The notes under the pieces: model-generated | What the model saw: only the letters and a program-made list of their open reading frames with translations | Told to the model about the DNA's origin: nothing | The model's database searches: none | Made by a program: the position numbers and the translations under genes | Part shown: positions 50,111 through 61,105 of the stretch, piece after piece | Layout of the letters: every line of letters starts with the position of its first letter | Position numbering within the stretch: position 1 is the first letter of the stretch | Origin: Gordonia sediminis | Lineage (GTDB): Bacteria > Actinomycetota > Actinomycetes > Mycobacteriales > Mycobacteriaceae | Direction: 5' to 3' | Length of the DNA: 64,000 bases | NCBI GenBank assembly: GCA_004193205.1 | Contig: RZUM01000003.1 | Location: 1 to 64,000 of the forward strand

Positions 50111-50923
50111 TCAGCGGGTGGCGGGGAGGTACTCGCGGATGACGCGGTCCACCGCCGCGGCCCGTGCCGAACGGGCTCGGGCGGCGAGCTGCCGAAGCCG
50201 CACATCGCCGGTCTCGACATGCCGCGCGGTGGTCCCGAAGGTCGGCGCTTGGGCACCGGCGAGCGTGATGATCGCCTCCACTTGCGCAGCGGAGTCGATC
50301 ACGCGGGTGGCCCGCGGGTCGTCGTGCGGCGGCAGGATCACCTGATGACGGGCGGTGAGCGCGGCGACCGCGCTCCGCAGCTGCGTCGGGGTCAGGCGTG
50401 AATCACTCGCACCGAGATCGCCGATGATCGTGGCGGTCTCCCGGATCGCCTCGCGCAGATCGTATTCCACCTGGCCGAGCGGATCGGGCCCGACGATCGG
50501 GACGGGCGTGCGAAAACGATGCACGGTCCACCGGCACGCCCCCTCGGCCAGGGTCGGGACCAATCCGATGGTTGTATCGCTGCCGGCGTAGTCGTGGACG
50601 AGGAGGATCTCGCCCGCGGCGAGGGCGGATGCCGTTGCCGGGTCGGGCGGCAGCCCGCGAGGGTCGCCCGCGGTGGGCAGGCGTATCTCGAGTGTGCCGG
50701 CGCGGCGCAGGATCGCCAGCAGACCCAATCGCGCATCGTCGGGGAGATCGGCGTCCAGCGCCGCTGTGGCATCGACGAGATCATGCCGCGATGCGAACTC
50801 CGCCAGGGTGTCGATGACGTCGTCCGGGGCGCATCGTCCACCCAGCCACGCCGAGGCCCATGCGCCCAGCGCGCAACCCGGCCACGCGGGCGGGCCGGAG
50901 ACGGTGAGGTCGGTGCTGGTCAT
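50111..50923 (-). CDS. Conserved hypothetical protein (Rv1486c-like)
   Basis: This is a 270-residue soluble protein of unknown function, with no signal peptide or membrane segment. It is rich in Ala, Asp and Arg, with recognisable blocks such as ALAAGEILLVHDYAGSDTTI near residue 105 and RATRVIDSAAQVEAIITLAG near residue 205. It is convergent with hemH and divergent from the DUF3097 gene, as Rv1486c is placed in M. tuberculosis. No catalytic motif is seen. Confidence 0.8.
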   Translation of the reverse strand: MTSTDLTVSGPPAWPGCALGAWASAWLGGRCAPDDVIDTLAEFASRHDLVDATAALDADLPDDARLGLLAILRRAGTLEIRLPTAGDPRGLPPDPATASALAAGEILLVHDYAGSDTTIGLVPTLAEGACRWTVHRFRTPVPIVGPDPLGQVEYDLREAIRETATIIGDLGASDSRLTPTQLRSAVAALTARHQVILPPHDDPRATRVIDSAAQVEAIITLAGAQAPTFGTTARHVETGDVRLRQLAARARSARAAAVDRVIREYLPATR

Positions 50924-51000
50924 GGTGATAACACGATAGGCGAGCGGACCGGATTACGGGAAACACGGCGTGGCTGTCCACATATGGCCCCACGCCGTCC

Positions 51001-51006
51001 TACGGT
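51001..51006 (+). promoter_or_regulatory. -10 hexamer TACGGT for the DUF3097 gene
   Basis: TACGGT ends 8 bases before the GTG at 51015; there is no Shine-Dalgarno sequence. Confidence 0.5.
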
Positions 51007-51014
51007 GACTGACC

Positions 51015-51869
51015 GTGAGCGATGACCTATCTCGACAAACTCGATACGGCGGCTACGGGGGAGACGTGCTGGCGAACCCTCGGCGTACCACACCGCGTGC
51101 GCCCGAAGTGGCCGCCGAGCGCGATCTCGTCGTCGAGGACGCGGCGTCCGGATTCTGTGGTGCCGTCGTGGGTTTGGAGAAGAGTTACGCCGGTGATCTC
51201 GTGCGGCTCGAGGACCGCCGCGGTCAGACACGGGTGTTCCTCATGCATCCGGCGGCGTTTCTCATCGACGGCAAGCCGGTGACCCTGGTCCGGCCACGCG
51301 GTCGTGGACCCCAGGCCCGGACCACCACGGCGTCGGGTTCCCGGCTGGCCCCCCAGACGCGTGCCCGCACGGCGCGTGCCAGCCGGATCTTCGTCGAGGG
51401 CGTACATGACGCGACACTGGTCGAACGGGTGTGGGGCGCCGATCTGCGTGCCGAGGGTGTGGTCGTGGAGAGCCTGGACGGCTTGGACAATCTCGATGCG
51501 GCGCTTGCCGAGTTCGGGCCGGCCGACAACCGGCGGGCCGGAATCCTGGTCGATCACCTGGTCGCCGGGTCCAAGGAGATGCGCCTGACCGACCGGGTGG
51601 GCGAGCATGTGCTGGTCTGCGGACACCCCTACATCGATGTGTGGGAGGCGGTGAAACCGGCATCGGTGAAGATCTCCGCCTGGCCGACGATCCCGCGGGG
51701 CACCGACTGGAAGACCGGAGTGTGCCGCGAATTGCGTTGGGGCACACCCCGGGATGGCTGGCGGCGGGTCTTGGCGGGGGTTCGGGACTTCCGGGACCTG
51801 GAGACCGACCTGTTGCGATCGGTGGAGGAACTCATCGACTTCGTCACGGCCGCCGTCGACGACCGGTGA
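51015..51869 (+). CDS. DUF3097 family protein with TOPRIM-like C-terminal half
   Basis: This 284-residue actinobacterial protein begins with a conserved RYGGYGGDVLA stretch. Residues 40-95 form a small beta-rich domain (GAVVGLEKSYAGDLVRLED). After a basic linker, RIFVEGVHDATLVERVWGAD near residue 124 and GILVDHLVAGSKE near residue 176 have the Glu, then Asp/Glu, spacing of a TOPRIM-type metal site. That resemblance is my reading and may be wrong. No experimental role is known to me. It is leaderless and precedes the NfeD/SPFH pair by 30 bases. Confidence 0.75.
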   Translation: MSDDLSRQTRYGGYGGDVLANPRRTTPRAPEVAAERDLVVEDAASGFCGAVVGLEKSYAGDLVRLEDRRGQTRVFLMHPAAFLIDGKPVTLVRPRGRGPQARTTTASGSRLAPQTRARTARASRIFVEGVHDATLVERVWGADLRAEGVVVESLDGLDNLDAALAEFGPADNRRAGILVDHLVAGSKEMRLTDRVGEHVLVCGHPYIDVWEAVKPASVKISAWPTIPRGTDWKTGVCRELRWGTPRDGWRRVLAGVRDFRDLETDLLRSVEELIDFVTAAVDDR

Positions 51870-51899
51870 TGGCGCAGTGTGTTCTGGCACACTGGAAAC

Positions 51900-52328
51900 A
51901 TGACCGCTTTGCTGTGGCTCGCCGCCGCGATCGCCCTGGTCATCGCCGAGATGTTCGTGGGCGATCTGGTGTTGCTCATGTTGGGTGGGGGTGCGCTGGC
52001 CGCCGCGGCCACCGACGCCGTGTTCTCGCCCCCGCTGTGGGTCGACGGGGTGGTGTTCGCGGTGGTGTCGGTGCTGCTGGTGGCCGGGGTCCGGCCGATC
52101 GCCCGTCGCCACATGCTCAACCGGCCACGCGTGCTCACCAACACCGAGGCGCTCGAGGGACAGCACGCGCTCGTCACCGAACGGGTGGACGAGCGCGACG
52201 GTCGGGTCAAGATCGGTGGCGACGTCTGGTCGGCACGCGCGTTGAACCCCGGTGAAGTGATCGAGGCCGGCGCCGAGGTGACCGTCGTGCAGATCGACGG
52301 TGCCACCGCCGTGGTGTGGAAAGGATGA
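51900..52328 (+). CDS. NfeD-like membrane protein
   Basis: This 142-residue protein has three hydrophobic segments in the first 75 residues (the first is LLWLAAAIALVIAEMFVG) followed by an OB-fold domain of about 60 residues (GQHALVTERVDERDGRVKI and GATAVVWKG), the NfeD C-terminal layout. NfeD proteins work with SPFH/stomatin proteins in membrane organisation. The start at 51900 is favoured over an ATG seven codons upstream. It overlaps the SPFH gene by four bases. Confidence 0.9.
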   Translation: MTALLWLAAAIALVIAEMFVGDLVLLMLGGGALAAAATDAVFSPPLWVDGVVFAVVSVLLVAGVRPIARRHMLNRPRVLTNTEALEGQHALVTERVDERDGRVKIGGDVWSARALNPGEVIEAGAEVTVVQIDGATAVVWKG

Positions 52329-53518
52329 CGATGGACACCATGTCGTACGTCGGTCTCGGCGTAATCCTCCTACTTGTGCTGCTGGTCGTGGTGGTACTGG
52401 TCAAGTCGGTGGCGCTGATCCCGCAGGCCGAGGCGGCCGTCATCGAACGACTCGGGCGCTACACCCGGACGGTGTCGGGTCAGCTCACCCTGCTGCTGCC
52501 GTTCATCGACCGGATCCGTGCCCGCGTCGACATCCGCGAGCGGGTGGTCTCGTTTCCGCCGCAACCGGTGATCACCGAGGACAATCTGACGCTCTCGATC
52601 GACACCGTCGTCTACTTCCAGGTGACCAACCCGCGCTCGGCGGTCTACGAGATCAACGACTACATCGCCGGTGTGGAGCAGCTGACGATCACCACCCTGC
52701 GCAACGTGGTGGGCGGGATGACGCTGGAGGAGACCCTCACGTCGCGCGACTCGATCAACAAACAGCTGCGCGGCGTGCTCGACGAAGCGACCGGGCGCTG
52801 GGGCCTGCGGGTGTCGCGGGTCGAGCTGAAGAGCATCATGCCGCCGCCGTCGATCCAGGAATCGATGGAGAAGCAGATGAAGGCCGACCGCGAGAAGCGG
52901 GCGACCATCCTCGCCGCCGAGGGCCAGCGCGAGTCGGCGATCAAGACCGCCGAAGGCAACAAGCAAAGCCAGATCCTGGCGGCCGAGGGCGCCAAACAGG
53001 CCGCCATCCTCGGCGCCGAGGCCGACCGGCAGTCGCGCATCTTGCGGGCGCAGGGTGACCGTGCCAGCGCATACCTGCGGGCGCAGGGCGAGGCCAAGGC
53101 GATCGAGAAGACCTTCGCCGCCATCAAGTCGAGCAAGCCGACCCCCGAGTTGCTGGCCTATCAGTACCTGCAGCAGCTTCCCGAGATGGCCAAGGGCCAG
53201 GCCAGCAAGGTGTGGGTGGTTCCGTCGGATTTCGGTTCGGCTCTGCAGAGCTTCGCGAAGTCCTTCGGCGTGCAGGGCGACGACGGTGTGTTCCGCTACG
53301 AACCCACCGACGACACCCCGGCCGAAGTGGACGAGGAGGAGATCTCCGACTGGTTCTCGCTTGCGTCCGATCCCAAGGTCGCGCAGGCCGTCGCGGAGGC
53401 GGAGGCTGTCGCACGCAAGCCGGTGGCGCCCGAGCTCGGGTCCGCGCGGTCCCTGCAGATGCGGCAGGCCCAGATGCAGGCCGAGGAGGCCGTCACCCCG
53501 ACGGACCCGTCACAGTAA
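52325..53518 (+). CDS. SPFH/band 7 domain protein (stomatin-like)
   Basis: This is a 397-residue protein. One N-terminal membrane segment (VILLLVLLVVVVLVKS) is followed by an SPFH domain (IPQAEAAVIERLGRYTRT; then ITEDNLTLSIDTVVYFQV) and a long Ala/Gln/Glu-rich coiled coil (about residues 180-270). The last 100 residues are acidic and disordered. Such proteins form large oligomers on the membrane and recruit NfeD partners. The ATG at 52325 overlaps the NfeD stop; the GTG at 52316 and ATG at 52331 are alternatives. It corresponds to the Rv1488 position. Confidence 0.9.
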   Translation: MTMDTMSYVGLGVILLLVLLVVVVLVKSVALIPQAEAAVIERLGRYTRTVSGQLTLLLPFIDRIRARVDIRERVVSFPPQPVITEDNLTLSIDTVVYFQVTNPRSAVYEINDYIAGVEQLTITTLRNVVGGMTLEETLTSRDSINKQLRGVLDEATGRWGLRVSRVELKSIMPPPSIQESMEKQMKADREKRATILAAEGQRESAIKTAEGNKQSQILAAEGAKQAAILGAEADRQSRILRAQGDRASAYLRAQGEAKAIEKTFAAIKSSKPTPELLAYQYLQQLPEMAKGQASKVWVVPSDFGSALQSFAKSFGVQGDDGVFRYEPTDDTPAEVDEEEISDWFSLASDPKVAQAVAEAEAVARKPVAPELGSARSLQMRQAQMQAEEAVTPTDPSQ

Positions 53519-53549
53519 GTCCCACCGCGTCAGATCCGGATCGCGTTGG

Positions 53550-54281
53550 TCAGCGGCGGTCCGGCACCGGCAGGCGGGCGTCGAGGACCAGACCGATGAT
53601 GCCGAGGGCGAACAGGGCACCGCTGAGCGCCAGCATCAACGGGTTGCGCTGGCCGGTCAGCGCGTCGCCGAGGAACACGACGGCGGCGGTGCCCGGTGCC
53701 ATGCCGATCACGCTCGCGACCAGGTACGGGAGCGTGCGCACCGACGACAGGCCCGAACAGTAGTTGGCGACCGAGAACGGGCAGGCGGCGATCAGGCGCA
53801 GCGAACCGACCGCCAGCCAGCCACGGTGGCTCAGCCGGTACTCCACCGCGGCGACCACCGGCTTCTTCAGGTAGGGGCGGACCTTCTCCCGGCCCAGCGC
53901 CCGCACCAGCCAGAACGACAGCAGGGCCGCCGTCGTCGACGCGATCATCGCGCCGGTGAAGCCGACGACCGGCCCGAACAGGATCCCGGAGGTGACCGTG
54001 AAGGTGGTGCGCGGGATGGGTGCGATGGTCACCACCGCATATGCCGCGAAGAACACGACGACGAAGGCCGAACCGAACTGCTCGCCCCAGGTGCGCACAC
54101 CGGCCACCGACGGCAGCGGGATCACATAGGACCCGACGAGGACGACGGCCACGACCACCGACAGGATCACCGCACTGCGGATCGCCCGGGGATCAATCCT
54201 GCGCCGTCCGGTCGGCGACGGATCCGGTGAACCAGCGGCGTGCGTCGACACGACGGACGGGGTGGGGGACTCGAACGGCAC
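53550..54281 (-). CDS. TVP38/TMEM64 (DedA-like, SNARE-associated) membrane protein
   Basis: This 243-residue polytopic protein has about six hydrophobic segments. The VTT-domain signature includes FGPVVGFTGAMIASTTAALLSF and RLIAACPFSVANYCSGLS, with the re-entrant loop Pro/Arg residues. The family is linked to lipid scrambling and membrane trafficking. A TAGACT hexamer 7 bases upstream selects the GTG at 54281 over one nine codons further out. It is convergent with the SPFH gene and divergent from mutA. The first 30 residues are Pro/Ser-rich and cytosolic. Confidence 0.88.
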   Translation of the reverse strand: MPFESPTPSVVSTHAAGSPDPSPTGRRRIDPRAIRSAVILSVVVAVVLVGSYVIPLPSVAGVRTWGEQFGSAFVVVFFAAYAVVTIAPIPRTTFTVTSGILFGPVVGFTGAMIASTTAALLSFWLVRALGREKVRPYLKKPVVAAVEYRLSHRGWLAVGSLRLIAACPFSVANYCSGLSSVRTLPYLVASVIGMAPGTAAVVFLGDALTGQRNPLMLALSGALFALGIIGLVLDARLPVPDRR

Positions 54282-54288
54282 CCGCGCC

Positions 54289-54294
54289 AGTCTA
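54289..54294 (-). promoter_or_regulatory. -10 hexamer TAGACT for the TVP38 gene
   Basis: On the minus strand TAGACT ends 7 bases before the GTG at 54281, implying a leaderless message. It decides the start. Confidence 0.55.
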
Positions 54295-54409
54295 CTGGGC
54301 GCCGGCACGTGGTATCCGTCACGATCCGACCTGGATGTGGGGGCCGAGCGAGCGTTCGGCTAAAGTCAACTACGCGCTCGACCCGAGCATCACGGAGGTG
54401 TGACACCCC

Positions 54410-56325
54410 ATGCCGCAGACCCCTGCGTCGAATCCCGATCGGTCCGACCGGTCGCTCGAAGAGGCCTATCAGGCCTGGTCGGAGGCCGCTGCCGCGGTCC
54501 TGGCGAAGTCTCGCCGAACCACCGTCGACGACCTGCCAGGTTCGGCGGAGGAACTGCTGTCGACAGCCACGCTCGACGGGCTGCGCGTCCGTCCGCTCTA
54601 CACCCGCAAGGACGAGTCGCCCGAGCCCGGACTTCCCGGCGGCTTCCCGTTCGTCCGCGGCGCCGACCCCGATCGGGACGTGACGCTGGGCTGGCGGGTG
54701 ACCGAACGCTTCGGCGACGATGCCACCCCGACCGCCGACCTCAACCGCGGCATCCTCGATGCCCTGACCAACGGCGCGAGCGGCCTGTGGCTGTCGGTCG
54801 GCTCGACCATTGCACCCGCAGATCTCTCCGACGTGCTGGCCGGTGTCTACCTCGACCTCATTCCGGTCACCCTCGACGCGGGAGGGGACGGGATCGCCGC
54901 CGCCCGCGCACTGCTCGGCGTGCACGAGACCGCGCTCGCCGCCCCGCAGGCTGCCACGGCCACCGCCGCGACGCTCATCTCCCTCGGCTTCTCACCGCTG
55001 ACCGCGGCCTTCTCGGGACGGCCGACGGTCGATGCGGCCGAGGCCACCGCGCTCGCAGCCGGCGTCCCGGCCGGTGTCCGTGCCTTCCGGGTCGACGGCA
55101 CCGACTTCTCCACCGCCGGCGCCGACAACGCCCTCGAACTCGCGCTGCTGATCGCCGCGGCGGTGACCCACCTGCGCGACCTGACCGAGGCGGGGCTGTC
55201 GGCCACCGACGCGCTGGGCCAGATCACCTTCGCCGTCTCCGCCGACGACGACCAGTTCGCGACGATCGCCAAGTTCCGAGCGCTGCGCAAGATCTGGGCC
55301 CGGGTCGCCGAGGTCGTGGGTGCGCCCGACAGCGGTGCCGCGCTGACGCACGCGGTGACCGATCTGTCCATGCAGAGTCAGCGCGATCCGTGGGTGAACA
55401 TGCTGCGCACCACCATCGCCGCCTTCGGGGCGGGCGTGGGTGGCGCCGACCAGGTCACCGTCCTCGGTTTCGACGCCGCGATCCCGTCGGACCGGCGCAC
55501 CTCGAGCGCGGCGTTCTCGCGCCGCATCGCCCGCAACACCCAGCTGCTGCTGCTCGAGGAGTCCAACATCGGTCGTGTCCTCGACCCGGCCGGCGGATCG
55601 TGGTTCGTCGAATCGCTCACCGACGACCTGGCCTCGTCGGCCTGGGCCACCTTCGGCGAGATCGAGGCCGCGGGCGGGTACCGGGCCGCACTGAGCTCGG
55701 GCCTGGTCGCCGACAAGGTCGCCGCGGCGCTCGCCGCGCGCGACGACTCGGTCGCGCACCGCAAGACCGCGGTGACCGGCGTCAACGAGTTCCCGAACCT
55801 GGACGAGAAGCCCCTCGGCGCCGGGATCGCCGACACCACCGACGTACCGCTCGGCGCGCCGAAGCTCGCGCGCGTGGGTCGGGCCTACGAGGAACTACGC
55901 GACCGGTCCGACGCGGTGCTCGCCGACACCGGGCGACGGCCCGGTGTGCTGTTGCTCCCGCTGGGATCGGTGGCCGAACACAACGGGCGCACCACCTTCG
56001 TCGCGAATCTTCTCGCCGCGGGCGGTATCTCGGCCATCAACCCCGGACCGGTGACGGCCGAGACGATCGCGGCGGCGGTGGCCGACGCGGCGACCCCGAT
56101 CGCGGTCATCTGCGGGACCAAACAACGCTACGCCGACGACGGGCCGGCGGCCTTGGCCGCCGCCCGGGCGGCGGGACTCGACACCGTGCTGCTCGCCGGT
56201 CCGGACAAGGAATGGCCCGACGCCGAGGATCGTCCCGACGGTTCGCTACGAGTCGGTATCGACGCCATCGCCACCCTGCGTGATCTTTTCGAGAAGCTGA
56301 CCCACGACGTGGCGGGAGCGCGATC

Positions 56326-56329
<4 letters not shown>
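54410..56329 (+). CDS. mutA: Methylmalonyl-CoA mutase small subunit
   Basis: This is a 639-residue protein. It is the non-catalytic partner of the mutase heterodimer, with the same TIM-barrel plus flavodoxin-like fold as MutB ([19 protein letters not shown], conserved in both). The C-terminal domain lacks the DxHxxG motif that binds the cobalt of B12; the equivalent stretch reads [20 protein letters not shown] lies 11 bases before the ATG at 54410. Its stop overlaps the start of mutB. Confidence 0.95.
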
Positions 56330-58604
<2,275 letters not shown>

Positions 58605-58605
<1 letters not shown>

Positions 58606-59630
58606 TGGCCGAGCAGCGAGGCGCCGTCGCCGCGAGGCGGCGCCAGGTCGACGTGGATGCGCTCGCGGCGGCCGTGCGCGCCGACAAGCGCGCCGACCTC
58701 GCCCGGGCGATCACCCTCGTCGAGTCGACACGCCCGGATCACCGTGCCGCGGCCCAGGAATTGCTGCTGCGGCTGACACCGCATGCGGGTAATTCGTTCC
58801 GGGTGGGGATCACCGGTGTGCCGGGGGTCGGGAAGTCGACGACCATCGAGACGCTGGGTATGTACCTCATCGAGCAGGGCCACAAGGTGGCTGTGCTCGC
58901 GGTGGACCCGTCGTCGACACGGACGGGTGGGTCGATCCTCGGCGACAAGACCCGCATGGGCCGGCTGTCGACGGAGCGCAACGCCTACATCCGGCCGTCG
59001 CCGACCTCGGGCACGCTCGGCGGCGTCGCGAAGGCGACTCGGGAGACGATCGTGCTCGTCGAGGCTGCGGGCTTCGACGTGGTGCTGGTGGAGACGGTGG
59101 GCGTCGGGCAGTCCGAGGTGACGGTCGCCAACATGGTGGACACGTTCACCTTCCTGACGCTGGCGCGTACCGGGGATTCGTTGCAGGGCATCAAGAAGGG
59201 TGTCCTGGAACTCGCCGACGTCGTGGTGGTGAACAAGGCCGACGGCAAGCATGTCACCGAGGCGAAGTCCGCGGCCCGCGAACTGAAGAACGCGCTGAAG
59301 CTCATCCACCCCCACGACGAGCTGTGGGTGCCGCCGGTACTCACCATGAGCGCCATCGAGAACACCGGCGTCGACGAGTTCTGGCGAACGATCTTGCGTC
59401 ACAAGGAGATCCTCAGCGAAGCCGGCGAGTTCGCGGCACGCCGCAACCAGCAGCAGATCGACTGGACCTGGGCGATGGTGCGCGACGAGGTGCTGTCGCG
59501 GCTCGCGGAGAGTCCCGGTGTGAAGGCCATCCGGAAGGACGTCGAGAAACAGGTGAGGTCGGGCGATCTCACGCCGGCTCTTGCCGCTGCGCGCATCGTC
59601 GAGGCTTTCGACGCCCGATCAGAACACTGA
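58605..59630 (+). CDS. meaB: Methylmalonyl-CoA mutase-associated GTPase MeaB
   Basis: This 341-residue G3E-type GTPase protects and reloads methylmalonyl-CoA mutase with adenosylcobalamin. P-loop GVPGVGKST near residue 72; LAVDPSSTRTGGSILGDKTRM near 105 is diagnostic for the MeaB/ArgK family. VETVGVGQSE is switch II and VVNKADG the base-recognition motif. The ATG at 58605 shares one base with the mutB stop; a GTG one codon earlier is also possible. It is the last gene of the mutase operon. Confidence 0.95.
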
Positions 59631-59674
59631 CCGCGCCGCCGTCATCGTTTCCCGCACCCGTCTCCGGCGATCGG

Positions 59675-60508
59675 TCAGAGCTCGGTCTGGATCGGTGCCG
59701 GGGTCGCGGCGACCGCATCGAGGACCGCGATGTTGTGTGCGACATCGCGACTCTCGCGTTCGGCGATCCGGGTTACCGCGTGATCCAACGCGCCGGCAAG
59801 GCCCGTCGGATCGAAGACCAGCCCTGCCTCATGGGCAACCTGTACATCGCGTGCCCGGATGGTCAGCGGACGCGCGAAGGAGGGTTCATACGCCAAGATC
59901 GTCGCGAATCGCCATGCGCTGTCGCGTAGGGCCTTGATCGCCTCGTTGATGACGAAGATCTGGTTGTCGGCGAGGACGGCGTAGATATCCGCCAGCGCCG
60001 GAGAGAGTTCGTTGATGTCGGCGACCACGCCGTTGATCTGGCCGGCCAGCACTGCGTTGATCCGATCGAAGTCCCGGCGTATCGCCGTCAGTCCCGAACG
60101 GCCGGCGACCTGCACGGTCGCGATCCCCAGATCGAGGACGATGTGGCTGGTCACCCCGGACAGCATGTGCTGCACGATGATCGGATCGGGATCGTCGGCG
60201 TGCTGGAACGTCGTGCGCCACGACCGGGTGGGCTTCGGGTAGTTCCCTGGGTGGAACCAGCCGTTGATGGCGTCGAGGTAGCGCGACGCGAAGGCGACGT
60301 CGAGTTTCTCCATCCGCGGACCGTCGTCGAAGACACCGTCGTCGATGGCCACGCCGACCGCCAGCGTGATGCGTTTGTACAGCGCGGCGAAGTAGCCCAG
60401 TCGGCTCGGCGCTTGGCCGGCCCACTCGATGATCTCGTCGAGGGCCGCCACCACGTCGGCGATCGTAGTGACGGGCGGTATCGGTGCCGGTGACGGGTCG
60501 GGCGGCAT
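59675..60508 (-). CDS. DUF5995 family protein
   Basis: This 277-residue helical protein of the actinobacterial DUF5995 type has conserved blocks RLGYFAALYKRITLAVG, FASRYLDAINGWF and GVTSHIVLDLGIA. It has no signal peptide or membrane segment and its function is unknown. The start is placed at the ATG 60508. The frame stays open for another 387 bases upstream through the 32-bp repeats, but that peptide is a meaningless repeat translation. It is convergent with meaB, with 44 bases between. Confidence 0.8.
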   Translation of the reverse strand: MPPDPSPAPIPPVTTIADVVAALDEIIEWAGQAPSRLGYFAALYKRITLAVGVAIDDGVFDDGPRMEKLDVAFASRYLDAINGWFHPGNYPKPTRSWRTTFQHADDPDPIIVQHMLSGVTSHIVLDLGIATVQVAGRSGLTAIRRDFDRINAVLAGQINGVVADINELSPALADIYAVLADNQIFVINEAIKALRDSAWRFATILAYEPSFARPLTIRARDVQVAHEAGLVFDPTGLAGALDHAVTRIAERESRDVAHNIAVLDAVAATPAPIQTEL

Positions 60509-61076
60509 ACCAGTGATTATCGGCGCGTCCGTGCGCTGTGGAGTGCTGATCGGGGGCAATTCATCTTGTGGACCGACGGATGCGAGCCACCCGGTCCCTG
60601 AGGTGCGAGCGCAGCGAGCGACCCGGTCCCTGAGGTGCGAGCGCAGCGAGCGACCCGGTCCCTGAGGTGCGAGCGCAGCGAGCGACCCGGTCCCTGAGGT
60701 GCGAGCGCAGCGAGCGACCCGGTCCCTGAGGTGCGAGCGCAGCGAGCGACCCGGTCCCTGAGGTGCGAGCGGAGCGAGCCACGAAGGGCCGCAGCGGGTG
60801 GGGCCCTTCGTGACCGCTCGCGGGTCCTGAGTAAGCGAGGAACGAGCGCATCGAAGGGCGTTCTTCGCGGGCTGCTCAGGGGCCAGGTTTTCCAAACACG
60901 CGCTCAGTGATCAGTCGCTGTCCGTTACTCCGCGACCTTCGCGGGGTCCTTGTGGCACTTCGCAATTCACGCTTGGCGGGCTTGTCGTACCCCAGCGATA
61001 TGATAGTTGGTCGAGCCGAGGCTGGATGGTGAAAACCTTTGCGGCGCAGCGAAATAGATTCAATAACCCATTGTGT
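60509..61076. other. Gene-free interval holding the repeat array and SOS promoter approach
   Basis: Nearly 600 bases separate the DUF5995 and 13E12 genes. The first half is the 32-bp tandem array listed separately. From about 60785 to 61076 the sequence turns more AT-rich towards the 13E12 gene. Apart from a degenerate repeat remnant near 60825-60860 (GCGAGGAACGAGCGCATCGA) I see no gene, RNA or operator in it. Confidence 0.6.
60593..60784. repeat. Six tandem copies of a 32-bp repeat
   Basis: Copies begin GGTCCCTGAGGTGCGAGCGC at 60593, 60625, 60657, 60689 and 60721 and are essentially identical; the sixth at 60753 diverges after 21 bases. The period is exactly 32 with no spacers, so it is a tandem minisatellite and not a CRISPR array. 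The internal GAGCGCAGCGAGCGA resembles the core of the palindromic elements at the window start, suggesting growth from a REP-like unit. Confidence 0.93.
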
Positions 61077-61092
61077 TCGAACACCAGTTCGA
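61077..61092 (+). promoter_or_regulatory. LexA SOS box TCGAAC-ACCA-GTTCGA
   Basis: The 16 bases TCGAACACCAGTTCGA match the mycobacterial SOS box TCGAAC-N4-GTTCGA at every defined position. The site ends one base before a TACTCT -10 hexamer (61094-61099), so LexA bound here would block the promoter of the 13E12-type gene. Confidence 0.92.
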
Positions 61093-61093
61093 C

Positions 61094-61099
61094 TACTCT
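61094..61099 (+). promoter_or_regulatory. -10 hexamer TACTCT for the SOS-controlled gene
   Basis: TACTCT is followed by 6 bases and then the ATG at 61106, giving a leaderless message. It shows that the upstream GTG at 61073, which overlaps the SOS box, is not the start. Confidence 0.65.
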
Positions 61100-61105
61100 T
61101 GGGGC

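Noticed and set aside
60593-60784. Regular 32-bp repeats as a CRISPR array
   Set aside because: The units are directly adjacent with no variable spacers and no cas gene is near.
60509-60895. N-terminal extension of the DUF5995 protein through the repeats
   Set aside because: The added peptide is only a translated 32-bp repeat, and a good ATG precedes the conserved region.
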